Shown here piece by piece: positions 16,660-25,406 of a DNA stretch of 64,000 nucleotides. Under the pieces are notes generated by a model. It was not told the DNA's origin, searched no databases, and was given only the letters and a program-made list of their open reading frames with translations. The number at the start of each line of letters is the position of its first letter. Position 1 is the first letter of the stretch. Where the stretch lies: the NCBI GenBank assembly GCA_029968055.1, contig JASCNX010000003.1:372001-436000 (forward strand), given 5' to 3'. This DNA comes from Xenophilus aerolatus. Lineage in GTDB: Bacteria; Pseudomonadota; Gammaproteobacteria; Burkholderiales; Burkholderiaceae_C. The position numbers were made by a program, and so were the translations under genes.

Positions 16660-17148
16660 CTACTGGTAGATCTTCTGCAGCAGGCGGATCAGCGTCTCGC
16701 GCTCCCGCGCGCTGAGCTTGCTGCTGGCTTCCTGCTCCAGCTCGATCACGGCGCGCTCGGCCTCCTTGACCAGCGCCTCGCCGGCGGCCGTGAGGTGCAG
16801 GCCCACCGCGCGGCCGTCGTAGGGGTGCGGCTTGCGCTCGATCAGGCCGCGGCGGTCCATGGCGGCCACGATGTTGACGAAGTTGGGCGGCAGGATGTCG
16901 AGCTTGGCGCACAGCTGGCGCGAGGTGGCGCCGGGGTTGTGGGCCAGCAGCGAGAGCACCGAGAAATCCACCGGCTTGAGCCCGTAGGCCGCCATGCGCT
17001 CCGCGAAGACGGCGCCGATGACGAGGAAGGCGCGCCGGGTGTTGTAGCCGACCAGGCTTTCGAGCACGTGGCTGTCGAGGCGGTCGTTGCCGGGTTCGGC
17101 AGAGGCGGGCTTGGCGCGGCTGCGGGGGCGAGGGGTCGTCGAGGCCAT
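16660..17148 (-). CDS. MarR family transcriptional regulator
   Basis: A 162-residue winged-helix regulator. Central features are the helix FSVLSLLAHNPGATSRQLCAKL, the recognition region PPNFVNIVAAMDRRGLI and the wing RKPHPYDGRAVGLHLTAAGE. It is the last gene of a leftward run of hydroxycinnamate-type catabolic genes, 61 bases after the acyl-CoA dehydrogenase. In sphingomonads a MarR protein (FerC) represses ferulate genes and is released by feruloyl-CoA; the same logic is plausible here, with the inverted repeat at 25376-25406 as candidate site. That link is inferred. Confidence 0.9.
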   Translation of the reverse strand: MASTTPRPRSRAKPASAEPGNDRLDSHVLESLVGYNTRRAFLVIGAVFAERMAAYGLKPVDFSVLSLLAHNPGATSRQLCAKLDILPPNFVNIVAAMDRRGLIERKPHPYDGRAVGLHLTAAGEALVKEAERAVIELEQEASSKLSARERETLIRLLQKIYQ

Positions 17149-17209
17149 TGCGGGCGAGCCTACCGCAGCACGGCGCCTGTCGGCGCAGGGACCTTCCCTG
17201 TGCGTGGCA

Positions 17210-18997
17210 TCACCCCGCGACCGGCGCGATGACCGCCTCGCAGGCCTTCTTGACGATGCCCGCGCGCATCTCGAACTCCGGCAGCACCCAGCGGCGGAAT
17301 GCCGCGGCGCTGGCCGCCTGCGACGCGGTGGCGCCCGGCGCGGCCTCGATGCGGCACCAGGCCCAGGCCAGCATCGCCAGCATCACGATGCGCAGGTAGT
17401 CGTCGGCCACCTCGTAGGGCAGGCGCGGCGCAGCCTGCGCGGCCATGGCGAGCTGCGTGGTGAGGTAGCGCAGCTGCGCGAAGCGCCGCTGTGCGTCGGC
17501 GTCGCTGTCGCGCGAGGCGTCCAGCTCGTCGCGCAGCGCCAGCAGCGTGCGCGCGAAGCCGGCCCCGGCATCGGGCAGCACCTTGCGCACCAGCAGGTCG
17601 ATGGCCTGGATCTCGTTGGTGCCCTCGTAGATCATGGTCACGCGGGCATCGCGCACGATCTGCTCGATGCCCCACTCGCGCACGTAGCCGTGGCCGCCGA
17701 AGACCTGCAGGCAGGCGCTCGCGCCTTCGAAGGCCTGCTGCGTGCAGGCGGCCTTGAGCACCGGCGTGACGTAGCCGCACCACTGCTGCGCGGCGGCGCG
17801 TGCCTTGGCATCGGGGTGGTGGCGGGCCAGGTCAAGCTGCAGGCCCGTGCGGTATGCGATCAGGCGCGCGCCGTCGATCCATGCACGCTGGGTGTCGAGG
17901 ATGCGGGCGATGGCCGGGTGTTCGGCGATGAGGCTGGCGTCCGGGACGGCGGCCCCCGGGCCCGAGGCTGCGCCGGGCCGCCCCAAGCGGCCGAGTCCCC
18001 CTTGGGGGGCGGCGCCGGCAACGCCGGCGGCTGGGGGCGCTGTCATCTGCCGCCGCTCGTCGGCATAGGCGCGCGCCTTCTGCCAGGCGGCGTCGAGCAG
18101 GCCGATGCCCTGCAGCGCCACATGCAGCCGGGCCGAATTCATCATCACGAACATCGCCGCGAGGCCCTGGCCCGGCGCGCCGACCAGCCAGCCGGTCGCG
18201 CCGTCGAAGCGCATCACGCAGGTGGGGCTGCCGTGCAGGCCCATCTTCTCCTCGATGCGTTCGCAATGGACGGCATTGCGCGTGCCGTCCTCCAGCACCT
18301 TGGGCGCGAGCACCAGCGACAGGCCCTTGGGCCCCGCGGGCGCATCGGGCAGGCGGCACAGCACCAGGTGCACGATGTTGTCGGTGAGGTCGTGCTCGCC
18401 GCCCGAGATGAAGATCTTGCTGCCTTCGAGGCGCACGCTGCCGTCGGCTTGCGGCACAGCCTTCGTTCGCACTCGGCCGAGGTCGCTGCCCGCATGCGCC
18501 TCGGTCAGGCACATCGTGGCCAGCCACTCGCCGGTGGCGATCTTCGGCAGGTAGCGCGCCTTGAGGGCGTCGCTGCCATGGTGGCGCAGGCACTCGTACG
18601 CACCGTGCAGCAGCCCGGGCGCCATGGTGAAACCGTGGTTGGCCGCGGCCAGCCATTCGTAGAGCACCGCCTCGAGCACCGCGGGCAGGCCCTGGCCGCC
18701 GTCGTCGGGCGCGGCCGAGAGGCCCGGCCAGCCGGCCTGCCAGAAGGCGTGGTAGGCGTCGGCGAAGCCGGGCGGGGTGGTCACGCGGCCGGCCTCGAAG
18801 CGGCAGCCGCGTTCGTCACCCTCGCGGTTCAACGGCGCGATCACCTCGGCGACGAACTTGCCGGCCTCCTCGAGCACCTGCGCGTGCAGGTCGGCGTCGC
18901 CTTCGGCAAAGGGGGGCAGTGCCTGCAACTGCGCCGGCGCGCCGAGCACGCCGTGGAGCAGGGACAGGACGTCGTCGGGGCGGGGCTGGTAATCCAT
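17210..18997 (-). CDS. acyl-CoA dehydrogenase (DmdC/large subfamily) with a repeat-encoded insert
   Basis: A 595-residue FAD-dependent dehydrogenase of the long bacterial subfamily. Typical segments are MCLTEAHAGSDLGRVRT (flavin/substrate contact), GSKIFISGGEHD, EKMGLHGSPTCVM, QVFGGHGYVREWGIEQIVRD and the catalytic MIYEGTNEIQAIDLL. It would oxidise an acyl-CoA to the 2-enoyl-CoA. An unusual Gly/Ala/Pro-rich stretch around residues 314-345 (AGVAGAAPQGGLGRLGRPG) is encoded by a palindromic repeat (17977-18028) and looks like an in-frame insertion in a loop. It lies between the esterase and MarR genes of the ferulate-type cluster. Confidence 0.92.
   Translation of the reverse strand: MDYQPRPDDVLSLLHGVLGAPAQLQALPPFAEGDADLHAQVLEEAGKFVAEVIAPLNREGDERGCRFEAGRVTTPPGFADAYHAFWQAGWPGLSAAPDDGGQGLPAVLEAVLYEWLAAANHGFTMAPGLLHGAYECLRHHGSDALKARYLPKIATGEWLATMCLTEAHAGSDLGRVRTKAVPQADGSVRLEGSKIFISGGEHDLTDNIVHLVLCRLPDAPAGPKGLSLVLAPKVLEDGTRNAVHCERIEEKMGLHGSPTCVMRFDGATGWLVGAPGQGLAAMFVMMNSARLHVALQGIGLLDAAWQKARAYADERRQMTAPPAAGVAGAAPQGGLGRLGRPGAASGPGAAVPDASLIAEHPAIARILDTQRAWIDGARLIAYRTGLQLDLARHHPDAKARAAAQQWCGYVTPVLKAACTQQAFEGASACLQVFGGHGYVREWGIEQIVRDARVTMIYEGTNEIQAIDLLVRKVLPDAGAGFARTLLALRDELDASRDSDADAQRRFAQLRYLTTQLAMAAQAAPRLPYEVADDYLRIVMLAMLAWAWCRIEAAPGATASQAASAAAFRRWVLPEFEMRAGIVKKACEAVIAPVAG
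17977..18028. repeat. palindromic repeat inside the acyl-CoA dehydrogenase gene
   Basis: Two adjacent hairpins: GCCGCCCCAAG (17977-17987) pairs with CTTGGGGGGCGGC (18001-18013), then GCCGGCAACGCCGGC (18014-18028). A related element with the same order of parts on the opposite strand is at 20777-20832. It is read through in frame. Confidence 0.65.
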
Positions 18998-19060
18998 GGA
19001 GGGTTGCTGGGTCGATGGCTGCCCGCGTCCCGGTCGCCGGGCGCCGCAGGCGAGGAAGAA

Positions 19061-20836
19061 CTAGGGCGGCGCGCAGGCAAAGCTGTCGGCCCGCTCCACA
19101 TCGCCGCCGCGGTAACGCGCGACCTGCGGGAAGGGGCACAGCGGACGGCTGCGCTGGGGCGACCAGGCGGCCGGCACTTCGGGGTTGGGCACCGGGGTGC
19201 CGGCACCGCGCGCGCTGGCCGTCACCGCGACCGGTGCCTGCCCCTGCTCGACCCAGGCCACGAGCGGCGACAGCAGGTCGAACTGGTCGGTGGCCGGTCC
19301 GCCCCGGCAGTGGTTCATGGCGGGCACGGGGTAGTAGCGCGCGAAGGCGGCCGCCCGGCCGCGCTGTGCGGTGTCCAGCTCGCTCCACCAGCGTGCCGTG
19401 TCCAGCGCCGAGAACACGCCGTCGCCGGTGCCGTGGTAGACGATCATCTTGGCGCCGCGGTTGCGCAGCGCCGACAGGTCGCCGGCCGGCGGCCGCATGA
19501 AGTCCAGCGCCGAGGTGCCATAGGGGCCGTCCGTGGCCGCGATGCGTGGCGCGTCGCGGTCCATGTCGAAGCCCAGCGCGAAGGGCAGGCCCTGCGCGCG
19601 ATCGGCCAGCGGCGGCGTGCTGAAGATGAAGGCCACGGCGGCGGCGTCGCGCGTGCCCGGCGAGGCCAGCTTCCAGTCGCGCCAGTCCTGGCCCGACAGG
19701 CCCGGGTCGACGGGGAAGGCGCTGTACAGCGCCTGGCCGCGGCTGTCGCGCGCACCGGCGAACACGCGGGCGAGCGTGTCCTTCTGCGCCGTCGTGAGGC
19801 ACTGGCCGTTGCGCTCGCCGGTGCAGGCGGGCACGTCACGGGCGAAGTCGAACTGCTTCTGGCAGGCCTGCACGTCGCCGACGATGCCGTCGGTCGCGCC
19901 GTCCAACGCATCGCAGCGCGCGCGGATGCGGTCGGCCACGAAGCCGAGTTCCTGCGGCGTGACGGCGGTCTGCAGGTCGGGCAGTCCCGCGGGCGTGCGG
20001 CCGGTCGCGATCCTGGCGTACTGCTGCGCGCCCCACAACTGCGCTACGGCGGCACGCGGCAGCTGGAAGCCGGGGTTGCCGGCCAGCACGCCGTCGTATT
20101 CGCCCGGCAGGCGTGCCGCCGCGACCATGGCATGGCGTCCGCCGTTGGAGCAGCCGGCGATGTACGAGCGGTCCGGGCCGCGGCCGTAGGCCGAGGCGAT
20201 GAGCTGCTTGGCCACCGGCGTGAGCTGCGCCACGGCGGTGTAGCCGTAGTCCAGCCGCGCCTGCGGGTCGAGGCCGAAGCGCGGGTTCTGCGCGCCGCTG
20301 TGGCCGGCGTCGGAGCTCACCACGGCAAAGCCCTGCTGCAGGGCGGTGTGCGTCGGCGCACCGCCGCCGATCTGCCCCATGGCCGGCACCACCGCACCGT
20401 CGAGTCCGCCGTTGACCTGGTGCAGGAAGCGGCCGTTCCACGCGTCGGGCAGGCGCAGCTCGAAGCCGATCGCGTAGCGCTGGCCGTCGACCGGGCTCGT
20501 GCGTTCGTTGAGCTGGCCCTGCACCAGGCAGTGGCCCGGCACGACGACCGGCGCGCCGCCGGCCTGCACCGTGCCTGCGGGCACGGGCTCGACGCGCGTC
20601 AGCCGCGTACCGGCGGGCAGGGCGCCGCGCGCCAGGTCCGCGCAATGCTGCAGCGTGCCCGGCTGGGCCGCCGCCAGGCGCGGCAGGCTGGCGCCGGCGT
20701 CGGGCCGGCCGCCGCAGGCGACCAGGGCCAGTGCCACCGCGAACGCCGTGCCCGCCCTCGCGGGAACCCCGCGGAACCGGCTTTGCCGGCCCGCAGTCGT
20801 CGCCCCCTTGTGGGCGGCCCAACGGGGGGGCGTCAT
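19061..20836 (-). CDS. tannase/feruloyl esterase family lipoprotein
   Basis: A 591-residue alpha/beta hydrolase of the tannase/feruloyl esterase family. The nucleophile serine lies in AGCSNGGRH, preceded by FAVVSSDAGHSGA; the acid/histidine region is near MIVYHGTGDGVFS and PAMNHCRGGP. Paired cysteines and the calcium-binding style segment GATDGIVGDVQAC fit the family. A lipobox LVAC (about residue 40, ALALVACGG) suggests export and lipidation. It would release hydroxycinnamates from esters. The ATG overlaps the upstream Bug gene stop (ATGA), but the first ~25 residues are encoded by a palindromic repeat, so a later start is possible. Confidence 0.9.
   Translation of the reverse strand: MTPPRWAAHKGATTAGRQSRFRGVPARAGTAFAVALALVACGGRPDAGASLPRLAAAQPGTLQHCADLARGALPAGTRLTRVEPVPAGTVQAGGAPVVVPGHCLVQGQLNERTSPVDGQRYAIGFELRLPDAWNGRFLHQVNGGLDGAVVPAMGQIGGGAPTHTALQQGFAVVSSDAGHSGAQNPRFGLDPQARLDYGYTAVAQLTPVAKQLIASAYGRGPDRSYIAGCSNGGRHAMVAAARLPGEYDGVLAGNPGFQLPRAAVAQLWGAQQYARIATGRTPAGLPDLQTAVTPQELGFVADRIRARCDALDGATDGIVGDVQACQKQFDFARDVPACTGERNGQCLTTAQKDTLARVFAGARDSRGQALYSAFPVDPGLSGQDWRDWKLASPGTRDAAAVAFIFSTPPLADRAQGLPFALGFDMDRDAPRIAATDGPYGTSALDFMRPPAGDLSALRNRGAKMIVYHGTGDGVFSALDTARWWSELDTAQRGRAAAFARYYPVPAMNHCRGGPATDQFDLLSPLVAWVEQGQAPVAVTASARGAGTPVPNPEVPAAWSPQRSRPLCPFPQVARYRGGDVERADSFACAPP
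20777..20832. repeat. palindromic repeat at the 5' end of the esterase gene
   Basis: CCGGC-TTT-GCCGG (20777-20789) plus CGCCCCC (20801-20807) pairing with GGGGGCG (20826-20832). It resembles the element at 17977-18028 in inverted orientation and encodes the basic n-region of the esterase leader. Confidence 0.6.
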
Positions 20837-21819
20837 GACTCGGCGGTGAAGCCGATCTGCTTGACCAGCGGACCCCAGCGGTCGTACTCGGCCTTCTGGT
20901 CGGCCGCCATCTCCTGCGTCGTGCTGCCGTGCGCCACCAGGCCCACCAGCGCCAGCGAATCGATGACCGACTTGTCCTTCAGCGCTGCGTTGATCGCGGC
21001 GTTGGCCGAGGCGATGGTGGCGGCCGGCGTCTTGGCGGGCGCGTAGAAGCCGAACCATTCCTCCGAGGTCACGTCGGGGTAGCCCAGCTCGGTGAAGGTG
21101 GGCACGTCGGGCAGGTAGGGCGAGCGCTTCCGGCCCGAGGTGGCCAGCACGCGCACGCGGCCGTTCTTCATGTACTGCAGGTAGTCGCCGCTCGGGTTCA
21201 TCGCCGCGGCGATCTGGCCGCCCACCAGGTCGGTGATGCTGGGCACGGTGCCGCGGTAGGGCACGTGCTTGAGCTCCACGCCCGCGCGCAGGCCGAGCAG
21301 CGCGCCGAGCAGGTGCGGCATCGAGCCGGCACCCGGCGAGCCGTAGCTCGCCTGGCCCGGGTTGGCCTTGGCCCAGGCGAGGAAGTCCTTGAGGGTCTTC
21401 ACCTCGGCCGGCACGGCGGGGCCCACGGCCAGGCCATGGAACATGATCGCGCCGATCGACACCGGCGCCACGTCCTCGGGCTTGTAGGTGAGCTTGGGGT
21501 AGATGTAGGGGTAGACGGCGAGCGCCGACACCGGCGCCAGCGTGAGCACGGAGCCGTCGGCGGGCGAGTTCTTCAGCGTCTCGACCGCGATGCGGCCGCC
21601 GGCGCCGGGCTTGTTCTCGACGAAGGCGCCCTTGGCGTAGGGCGTGCCGGCGATCTTCTCGGCCACGCGGCGGGCCACGCTGTCGCCGGCGCTGCCGGCC
21701 GGGAAGCCGTACATGATCTTGACCTGGTCGATGGCCTGCGCGAAGGCGTTCAGGGGTGCGAGCGCGCCCAGTGCGGCCGCGCCGCCGAGCGTGTGGAGGA
21801 ACTGACGACGGTGTTGCAT
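20833..21819 (-). CDS. Bug family tripartite tricarboxylate transporter substrate-binding protein
   Basis: A 328-residue periplasmic protein. It starts with a Tat-like leader (MQHRRQFLHTLGGAAALGAL, cleavage near NAFAQA) and shows the Bug core: YGFPAGSAGDSVARRVAEKI, VENKPGAGGRIAVETLK, HVPYRGTVPSITDLVGGQI and DVPTFTELGYPDV. Bug proteins bind carboxylated small molecules and are widespread in Comamonadaceae, mostly without linked permeases, as here. Context suggests an aromatic acid such as a hydroxycinnamate. It overlaps the esterase gene by 4 bases and is 29 bases after the SDR gene. Confidence 0.92.
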   Translation of the reverse strand: MQHRRQFLHTLGGAAALGALAPLNAFAQAIDQVKIMYGFPAGSAGDSVARRVAEKIAGTPYAKGAFVENKPGAGGRIAVETLKNSPADGSVLTLAPVSALAVYPYIYPKLTYKPEDVAPVSIGAIMFHGLAVGPAVPAEVKTLKDFLAWAKANPGQASYGSPGAGSMPHLLGALLGLRAGVELKHVPYRGTVPSITDLVGGQIAAAMNPSGDYLQYMKNGRVRVLATSGRKRSPYLPDVPTFTELGYPDVTSEEWFGFYAPAKTPAATIASANAAINAALKDKSVIDSLALVGLVAHGSTTQEMAADQKAEYDRWGPLVKQIGFTAES

Positions 21820-21848
21820 GCTTGTCTCCTTGGGAATCGGGTGGGGGG

Positions 21849-22613
21849 TCAGCGGGGCGCCATGCGCAGCGCGCCATCCAGGCGGATGACTTCGCCGTTG
21901 AGGTGGCCGTTGGTCACGATGTGGCAGGCCAGTTCGGCGAACTCCGACGGCTTGCCCAGGCGCGGCGGGAACGGGATGGACGCCGCCAGCGACTGCTGCA
22001 CCGGCTCGGGCAGCTCCAGCAGCAGCGGCGTGGCGAAGATGCCGGGCGCCACGGTGCACACGCGGATGCCGTGCTGCGCCAGGTCGCGCGCCATCGGCAG
22101 CGTCATGCCGACCAGCCCGCCCTTGGAGGCGCTGTAGGCCTGCTGGCCCACCTGGCCGTCGAAGGCCGCGACCGAGGCGGTGAACATCATCACGCCGCGC
22201 TCGCCGCCCTCGGCCGGTTCCAGATTCGCGCAGCGCGCCGCGAACAGCCGGCTCATGTTGTAGGTGCCGATGAGGTTGACGCGGATCACGCGCTCGAAGT
22301 CCTCCAGCGGCGCGGCGCTGCCGTCCTTGCCGACGATGCGCTTGGCGCTGCCGATGCCGGCCACGTTCATGAGGATTCGCGCCGGGCCGTGCGCCGCCTC
22401 GGCACCGGCAAGCGCCGCTTCGACGCTCGCGGTGTCGGTGATGTCGCAGGCGAAGGCCGCGCCGCCGATGTCGGCCGCCACTTTCTTCGCCTGTTCGATG
22501 TTGCGGTCGAGCACCGCCACCTTCGCGCCCAGGCGCGCCAGTTCGCGTGCGGTGGCTTCGCCCAGGCCCGACGCGCCGCCCGTCACCAGGGCGCTCTGTC
22601 CTTCGATCTTCAT
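21849..22613 (-). CDS. SDR family 3-hydroxyacyl-CoA dehydrogenase-like protein
   Basis: A 254-residue classical SDR. Motifs: ALVTGGASGLGEATARELA (cofactor glycines near residues 12-18), DRN after strand 2 (NAD preference), MNVAGIG in place of NAG, FTASVAAFDG with the catalytic serine, and Y-SASK (QQAYSASKGGLVGMTLPMA). It is close in style to type-10 17-beta-HSD / 3-hydroxyacyl-CoA dehydrogenases. Placed right after the CoA ligase, it would oxidise a 3-hydroxyacyl-CoA in a beta-oxidation-like route of side-chain removal; this is inferred. Confidence 0.9.
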   Translation of the reverse strand: MKIEGQSALVTGGASGLGEATARELARLGAKVAVLDRNIEQAKKVAADIGGAAFACDITDTASVEAALAGAEAAHGPARILMNVAGIGSAKRIVGKDGSAAPLEDFERVIRVNLIGTYNMSRLFAARCANLEPAEGGERGVMMFTASVAAFDGQVGQQAYSASKGGLVGMTLPMARDLAQHGIRVCTVAPGIFATPLLLELPEPVQQSLAASIPFPPRLGKPSEFAELACHIVTNGHLNGEVIRLDGALRMAPR

Positions 22614-22641
22614 GGTGCTTGTCTCCTCGGAATGGATGGAC

Positions 22642-24537
22642 TCATTGCCATTGCGGCTTGAGGGTGAAGGGCAGCGTGTCGCCGTGCAGGGCCTGGACCT
22701 CGGCGTCGCGGTGCTTGAGCACCGCACGCTGGTTGATCGAGCCCTTGTCGGTCACCTCGCCCTTGTCGATGGACGGCGGTTGCGCCATCAAGGCGGCGCG
22801 GGCGATGCGGTTCGCGCTGCCGGTGGCGTCGCCGGCGAGCCGGTCGATCACCTTCTGGAAATGCTGCTGCACCTCGGCGCTCTCGAGCACGTCCTTCAGC
22901 GGGGCGCCGGCCGGCAGGCGCGACAGCTCGCGCACCGCCTGCGTGGGAAAGATCAGCGCGCCGACTTCCTTCAGGTTCAGGCCCGTGAGCACCACGTCCT
23001 GGATGTAAGGCGCGCCGAAGGCGATCACCTTGGCACGCAGCGGCCCCACGCTCACGAAGGTGCCGGTGGCGAGCTTGAAGTCCTCGGCGATGCGGCCGTC
23101 GAAGCGCAGGCCCAGGTGGATGTTGTCCGGGTCGATCCAGGTCACGGCATCGCCGGTCTTGAAGAAGCCCTCTTCGTCGAAGGCGTCGTGCGTGGCCTCG
23201 GGCAGGCGCCAGTAGCCCGGCGTGACGTTCGGCCCGCGGTAGCGGATCTCGACCTTGCCGTCGGTGGGCACCAGCTTGACCTCCATGCCCGGCGTGGGCA
23301 GGCCCAGGTCGCCGGTCTGCACCTCGGGGCGCGTGATGTACAGGCCGAAGGGGCCGGACTCGGTCATGCCCAGGCCGGTGCCCATGACCAGGCGCTCGCC
23401 GACCTCGGCCTCCTGGATGCGATGCAGCTGGTCCCACACGGCCTGCGGCAGGGCCGCGCCGGCGTAGAAGAACATGCGGCAGCGCGACAGCAGCTTCCTG
23501 CGCAGCACCGGGTCCTCTTCCATCGCCTGCGCGACGTACTCGAAGCCGGTGGGCACGTTGAAGTACACCGTGGGCGCGATCTCGCGCAGGTTGCGCAGCG
23601 TCTCGGCGATGCCGGCGGGCGTGGGCTTGCCGTCGTCGATGTAGAGCGTGCCGCCGTTGTCCAGCACGATGCCCACGTTGTGGTTGCCGCCGAAGGTGTG
23701 GTTCCAGGGCAGCCAGTCGACCAGCACCGGCGGCTCGTCGCCCAGCGCGGGGATGGAGGCGCGCAGTTGGGCCTGGTTGGCGCACCACATGCGGTGCGTG
23801 TTGATCACCGCCTTGGGGTTCTTGGTGGAGCCCGAGGTGAAGAGGAACTTGGTGATCGTGCCGGGGTGCGTGCCGTGCATCGCCGTCTCGACCGCGGCCG
23901 TCGGCTCGGCCGACATCAGTTCCGACAGGAGCGTCACGCGGCGGCCCTCGAGCGCACCGCCGCCCAGCACCACCTCGGTGTCGGCCGGCACCGTGGCGGC
24001 GATGGCCGCCGCATAGCGCGTGTCGGACGCGAACACCAGGCCCGGCGTGAGCGTCGCCATCACGTGGCGCAGCTTTTCGAAGTCCTTGCTCACCAGCGAG
24101 TAGGGCGGCGAGACGGGGCAGTGCGGAATGCCCACGTAGAGGCAGCCCAGCGCCAGCATCGCGTGCTCGATGCCGTTCTCGCTCAGGATGGCGACGGGGC
24201 GCTCGGCCGAGAGGCCGCGGTCGAGCAGCGCCTGGCCGATGGCGCGCGCCTTGGCCAGCGCCTCGCGGTAGGTGATGCGCACCCAGTCGCCGGTGCTGCC
24301 GTCGGCATGGCGTGCGCGGCGCGCGATGAAGGTGCGCTCCGGCGCCATGGCCGCCCAGTACACGAGCCGGTCGGTCATGCGGTGGGCATGCGGGCCGAGC
24401 GGCGTCTCGGCGGCCAGGTACTGCACGCCGCCCTCGCCCTCGCGCAGAACGCCGCGCGTCACGCCGAAGGCCAGCGGCCGGTATTTGGGCGCAGCCGCCT
24501 GCGTGCGGCCGGCGGCCGCCATCGTTGTCTCCGTCAT
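22642..24537 (-). CDS. feruloyl-CoA synthase-like acyl-CoA ligase
   Basis: A 631-residue ANL-superfamily ligase. The AMP-binding P-loop reads LFTSGSTKNPKAVINTHRMW, followed by WLPWNHTFGGNHNVG, GTGLGMTESGPF, the hinge GLRFDGRIAEDFKLATG and a C-terminal lysine region (DKGSINQRAVLKHR). The long N-terminal extension and the WNHTFGG motif fit the feruloyl-CoA synthase subfamily rather than short/medium fatty acid ligases. It activates a carboxylic acid with ATP and CoA, here probably ferulate or a related hydroxycinnamate. It is transcribed 32 bases after the crotonase gene. Confidence 0.88.
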   Translation of the reverse strand: MTETTMAAAGRTQAAAPKYRPLAFGVTRGVLREGEGGVQYLAAETPLGPHAHRMTDRLVYWAAMAPERTFIARRARHADGSTGDWVRITYREALAKARAIGQALLDRGLSAERPVAILSENGIEHAMLALGCLYVGIPHCPVSPPYSLVSKDFEKLRHVMATLTPGLVFASDTRYAAAIAATVPADTEVVLGGGALEGRRVTLLSELMSAEPTAAVETAMHGTHPGTITKFLFTSGSTKNPKAVINTHRMWCANQAQLRASIPALGDEPPVLVDWLPWNHTFGGNHNVGIVLDNGGTLYIDDGKPTPAGIAETLRNLREIAPTVYFNVPTGFEYVAQAMEEDPVLRRKLLSRCRMFFYAGAALPQAVWDQLHRIQEAEVGERLVMGTGLGMTESGPFGLYITRPEVQTGDLGLPTPGMEVKLVPTDGKVEIRYRGPNVTPGYWRLPEATHDAFDEEGFFKTGDAVTWIDPDNIHLGLRFDGRIAEDFKLATGTFVSVGPLRAKVIAFGAPYIQDVVLTGLNLKEVGALIFPTQAVRELSRLPAGAPLKDVLESAEVQQHFQKVIDRLAGDATGSANRIARAALMAQPPSIDKGEVTDKGSINQRAVLKHRDAEVQALHGDTLPFTLKPQWQ

Positions 24538-24569
24538 GTCGATCTCCGTCGAATGGGTGGGGGTGCGCG

Positions 24570-25346
24570 TCAGCTCTTGGTGACCTTGCCGGCCTTGCCT
24601 TCGAGGAAGGCGCGCACGCGTTCCTTGGCGTCGGGTGCGTCCTGCACGATGCCGGCCATCAGGGCTTCGGTGAAGAAGCCGTGGTCGGCCGGCTGCTCGG
24701 CGATGCGCGGCAGGGCGTGCATCAGCGCGTAGTTGGTCAGCGGCGCATTGGTGGCGACGCGGCGGGCGATCTCGATCGCCTTGTCCAGTGCCGCGCCCTC
24801 GGGAACCAGGTACTGCGCGAAGTTGGCACGCTCGCCGGCTTCGGCGTCGTAGACGCGCCCGGTCATCATCATGTCGGTCATGCGGGCCACGCCGATCAGC
24901 TTGGGAATGCGCACCGAGCCGCCGCCGCCCACGAAGATGCCGCGCGAACCCTCGGGCAGCGCATAGAAGGTGGAGGCGTCGGCCACGCGGATGTGGCAGG
25001 CGCTCGCCAGTTCCAGCCCGCCGCCGACCACGGCGCCGTGCAGCGCGGCCACCACCGGCACCGGGCCCTGCTCGATGCACGCCAGCGCCTGGTGCCACAT
25101 GCGCGAGTGCATCAGGCCCTGGCCGGCGTCGCGCTCCTTGATCTCCGACAGGTCGAGCCCGGCGCAGAAGTGCGGGCCGTCGCCGTCGATCACGACGGCA
25201 CGCACCGACGCGGGCAGGTTCTGGAAGGTGTCGCGCAGTGCGAGGATGAGTGCGTCATTCAGCGCGTTGCGCTTGCTGGCGCGGGTCAGGCGCACGATGG
25301 CGATGTCGCCCTGGAGGTCGAGGTGGAGATCTGCGGAAGTGCTCAT
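24570..25346 (-). CDS. crotonase/enoyl-CoA hydratase family protein
   Basis: A 258-residue crotonase-fold protein. The oxyanion-hole segments are GDGPHFCAGLDLSEIKER and LHGAVVGGGLELASACHIRV. A glutamate in ALPEGSRGIFVGGGGSVRIPK is at the usual catalytic position, followed by DMMMTGRVYDAEAGE. It is the first gene of the leftward hydroxycinnamate-type operon, so it could hydrate an aryl-enoyl-CoA or act as a feruloyl-CoA hydratase/lyase-like enzyme; sequence alone does not settle this. A near-consensus promoter (25381-25409) covered by an inverted repeat precedes it. Confidence 0.9.
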   Translation of the reverse strand: MSTSADLHLDLQGDIAIVRLTRASKRNALNDALILALRDTFQNLPASVRAVVIDGDGPHFCAGLDLSEIKERDAGQGLMHSRMWHQALACIEQGPVPVVAALHGAVVGGGLELASACHIRVADASTFYALPEGSRGIFVGGGGSVRIPKLIGVARMTDMMMTGRVYDAEAGERANFAQYLVPEGAALDKAIEIARRVATNAPLTNYALMHALPRIAEQPADHGFFTEALMAGIVQDAPDAKERVRAFLEGKAGKVTKS

Positions 25347-25375
25347 GGGGGCGTCATCATTGCGGTCTGGGAGTG

Positions 25376-25406
25376 AATCGATTATGGTTATGGAAAATAA
25401 TCAATT
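25376..25406. promoter_or_regulatory. candidate MarR operator, 10-bp inverted repeat
   Basis: AATCGATTAT (25376-25385) and ATAATCAATT (25397-25406) form 10-bp arms with one mismatch and an 11-base centre. It covers both promoter hexamers of the crotonase operon and a possible rightward -10 (AATAAT, 25396-25401) for the amidohydrolase. A symmetric AT-rich site of this kind is typical of MarR-family repressors; the MarR gene at the end of the operon is the obvious candidate. Confidence 0.6.

Noticed and set aside
17087-21046. Very long open frame on the plus strand opposite the acyl-CoA dehydrogenase and esterase genes
   Set aside because: It lies antisense to well-recognised genes, reads as Arg/Ala/Gly/His-rich low complexity with no domain, and is expected in DNA with about 70% GC.
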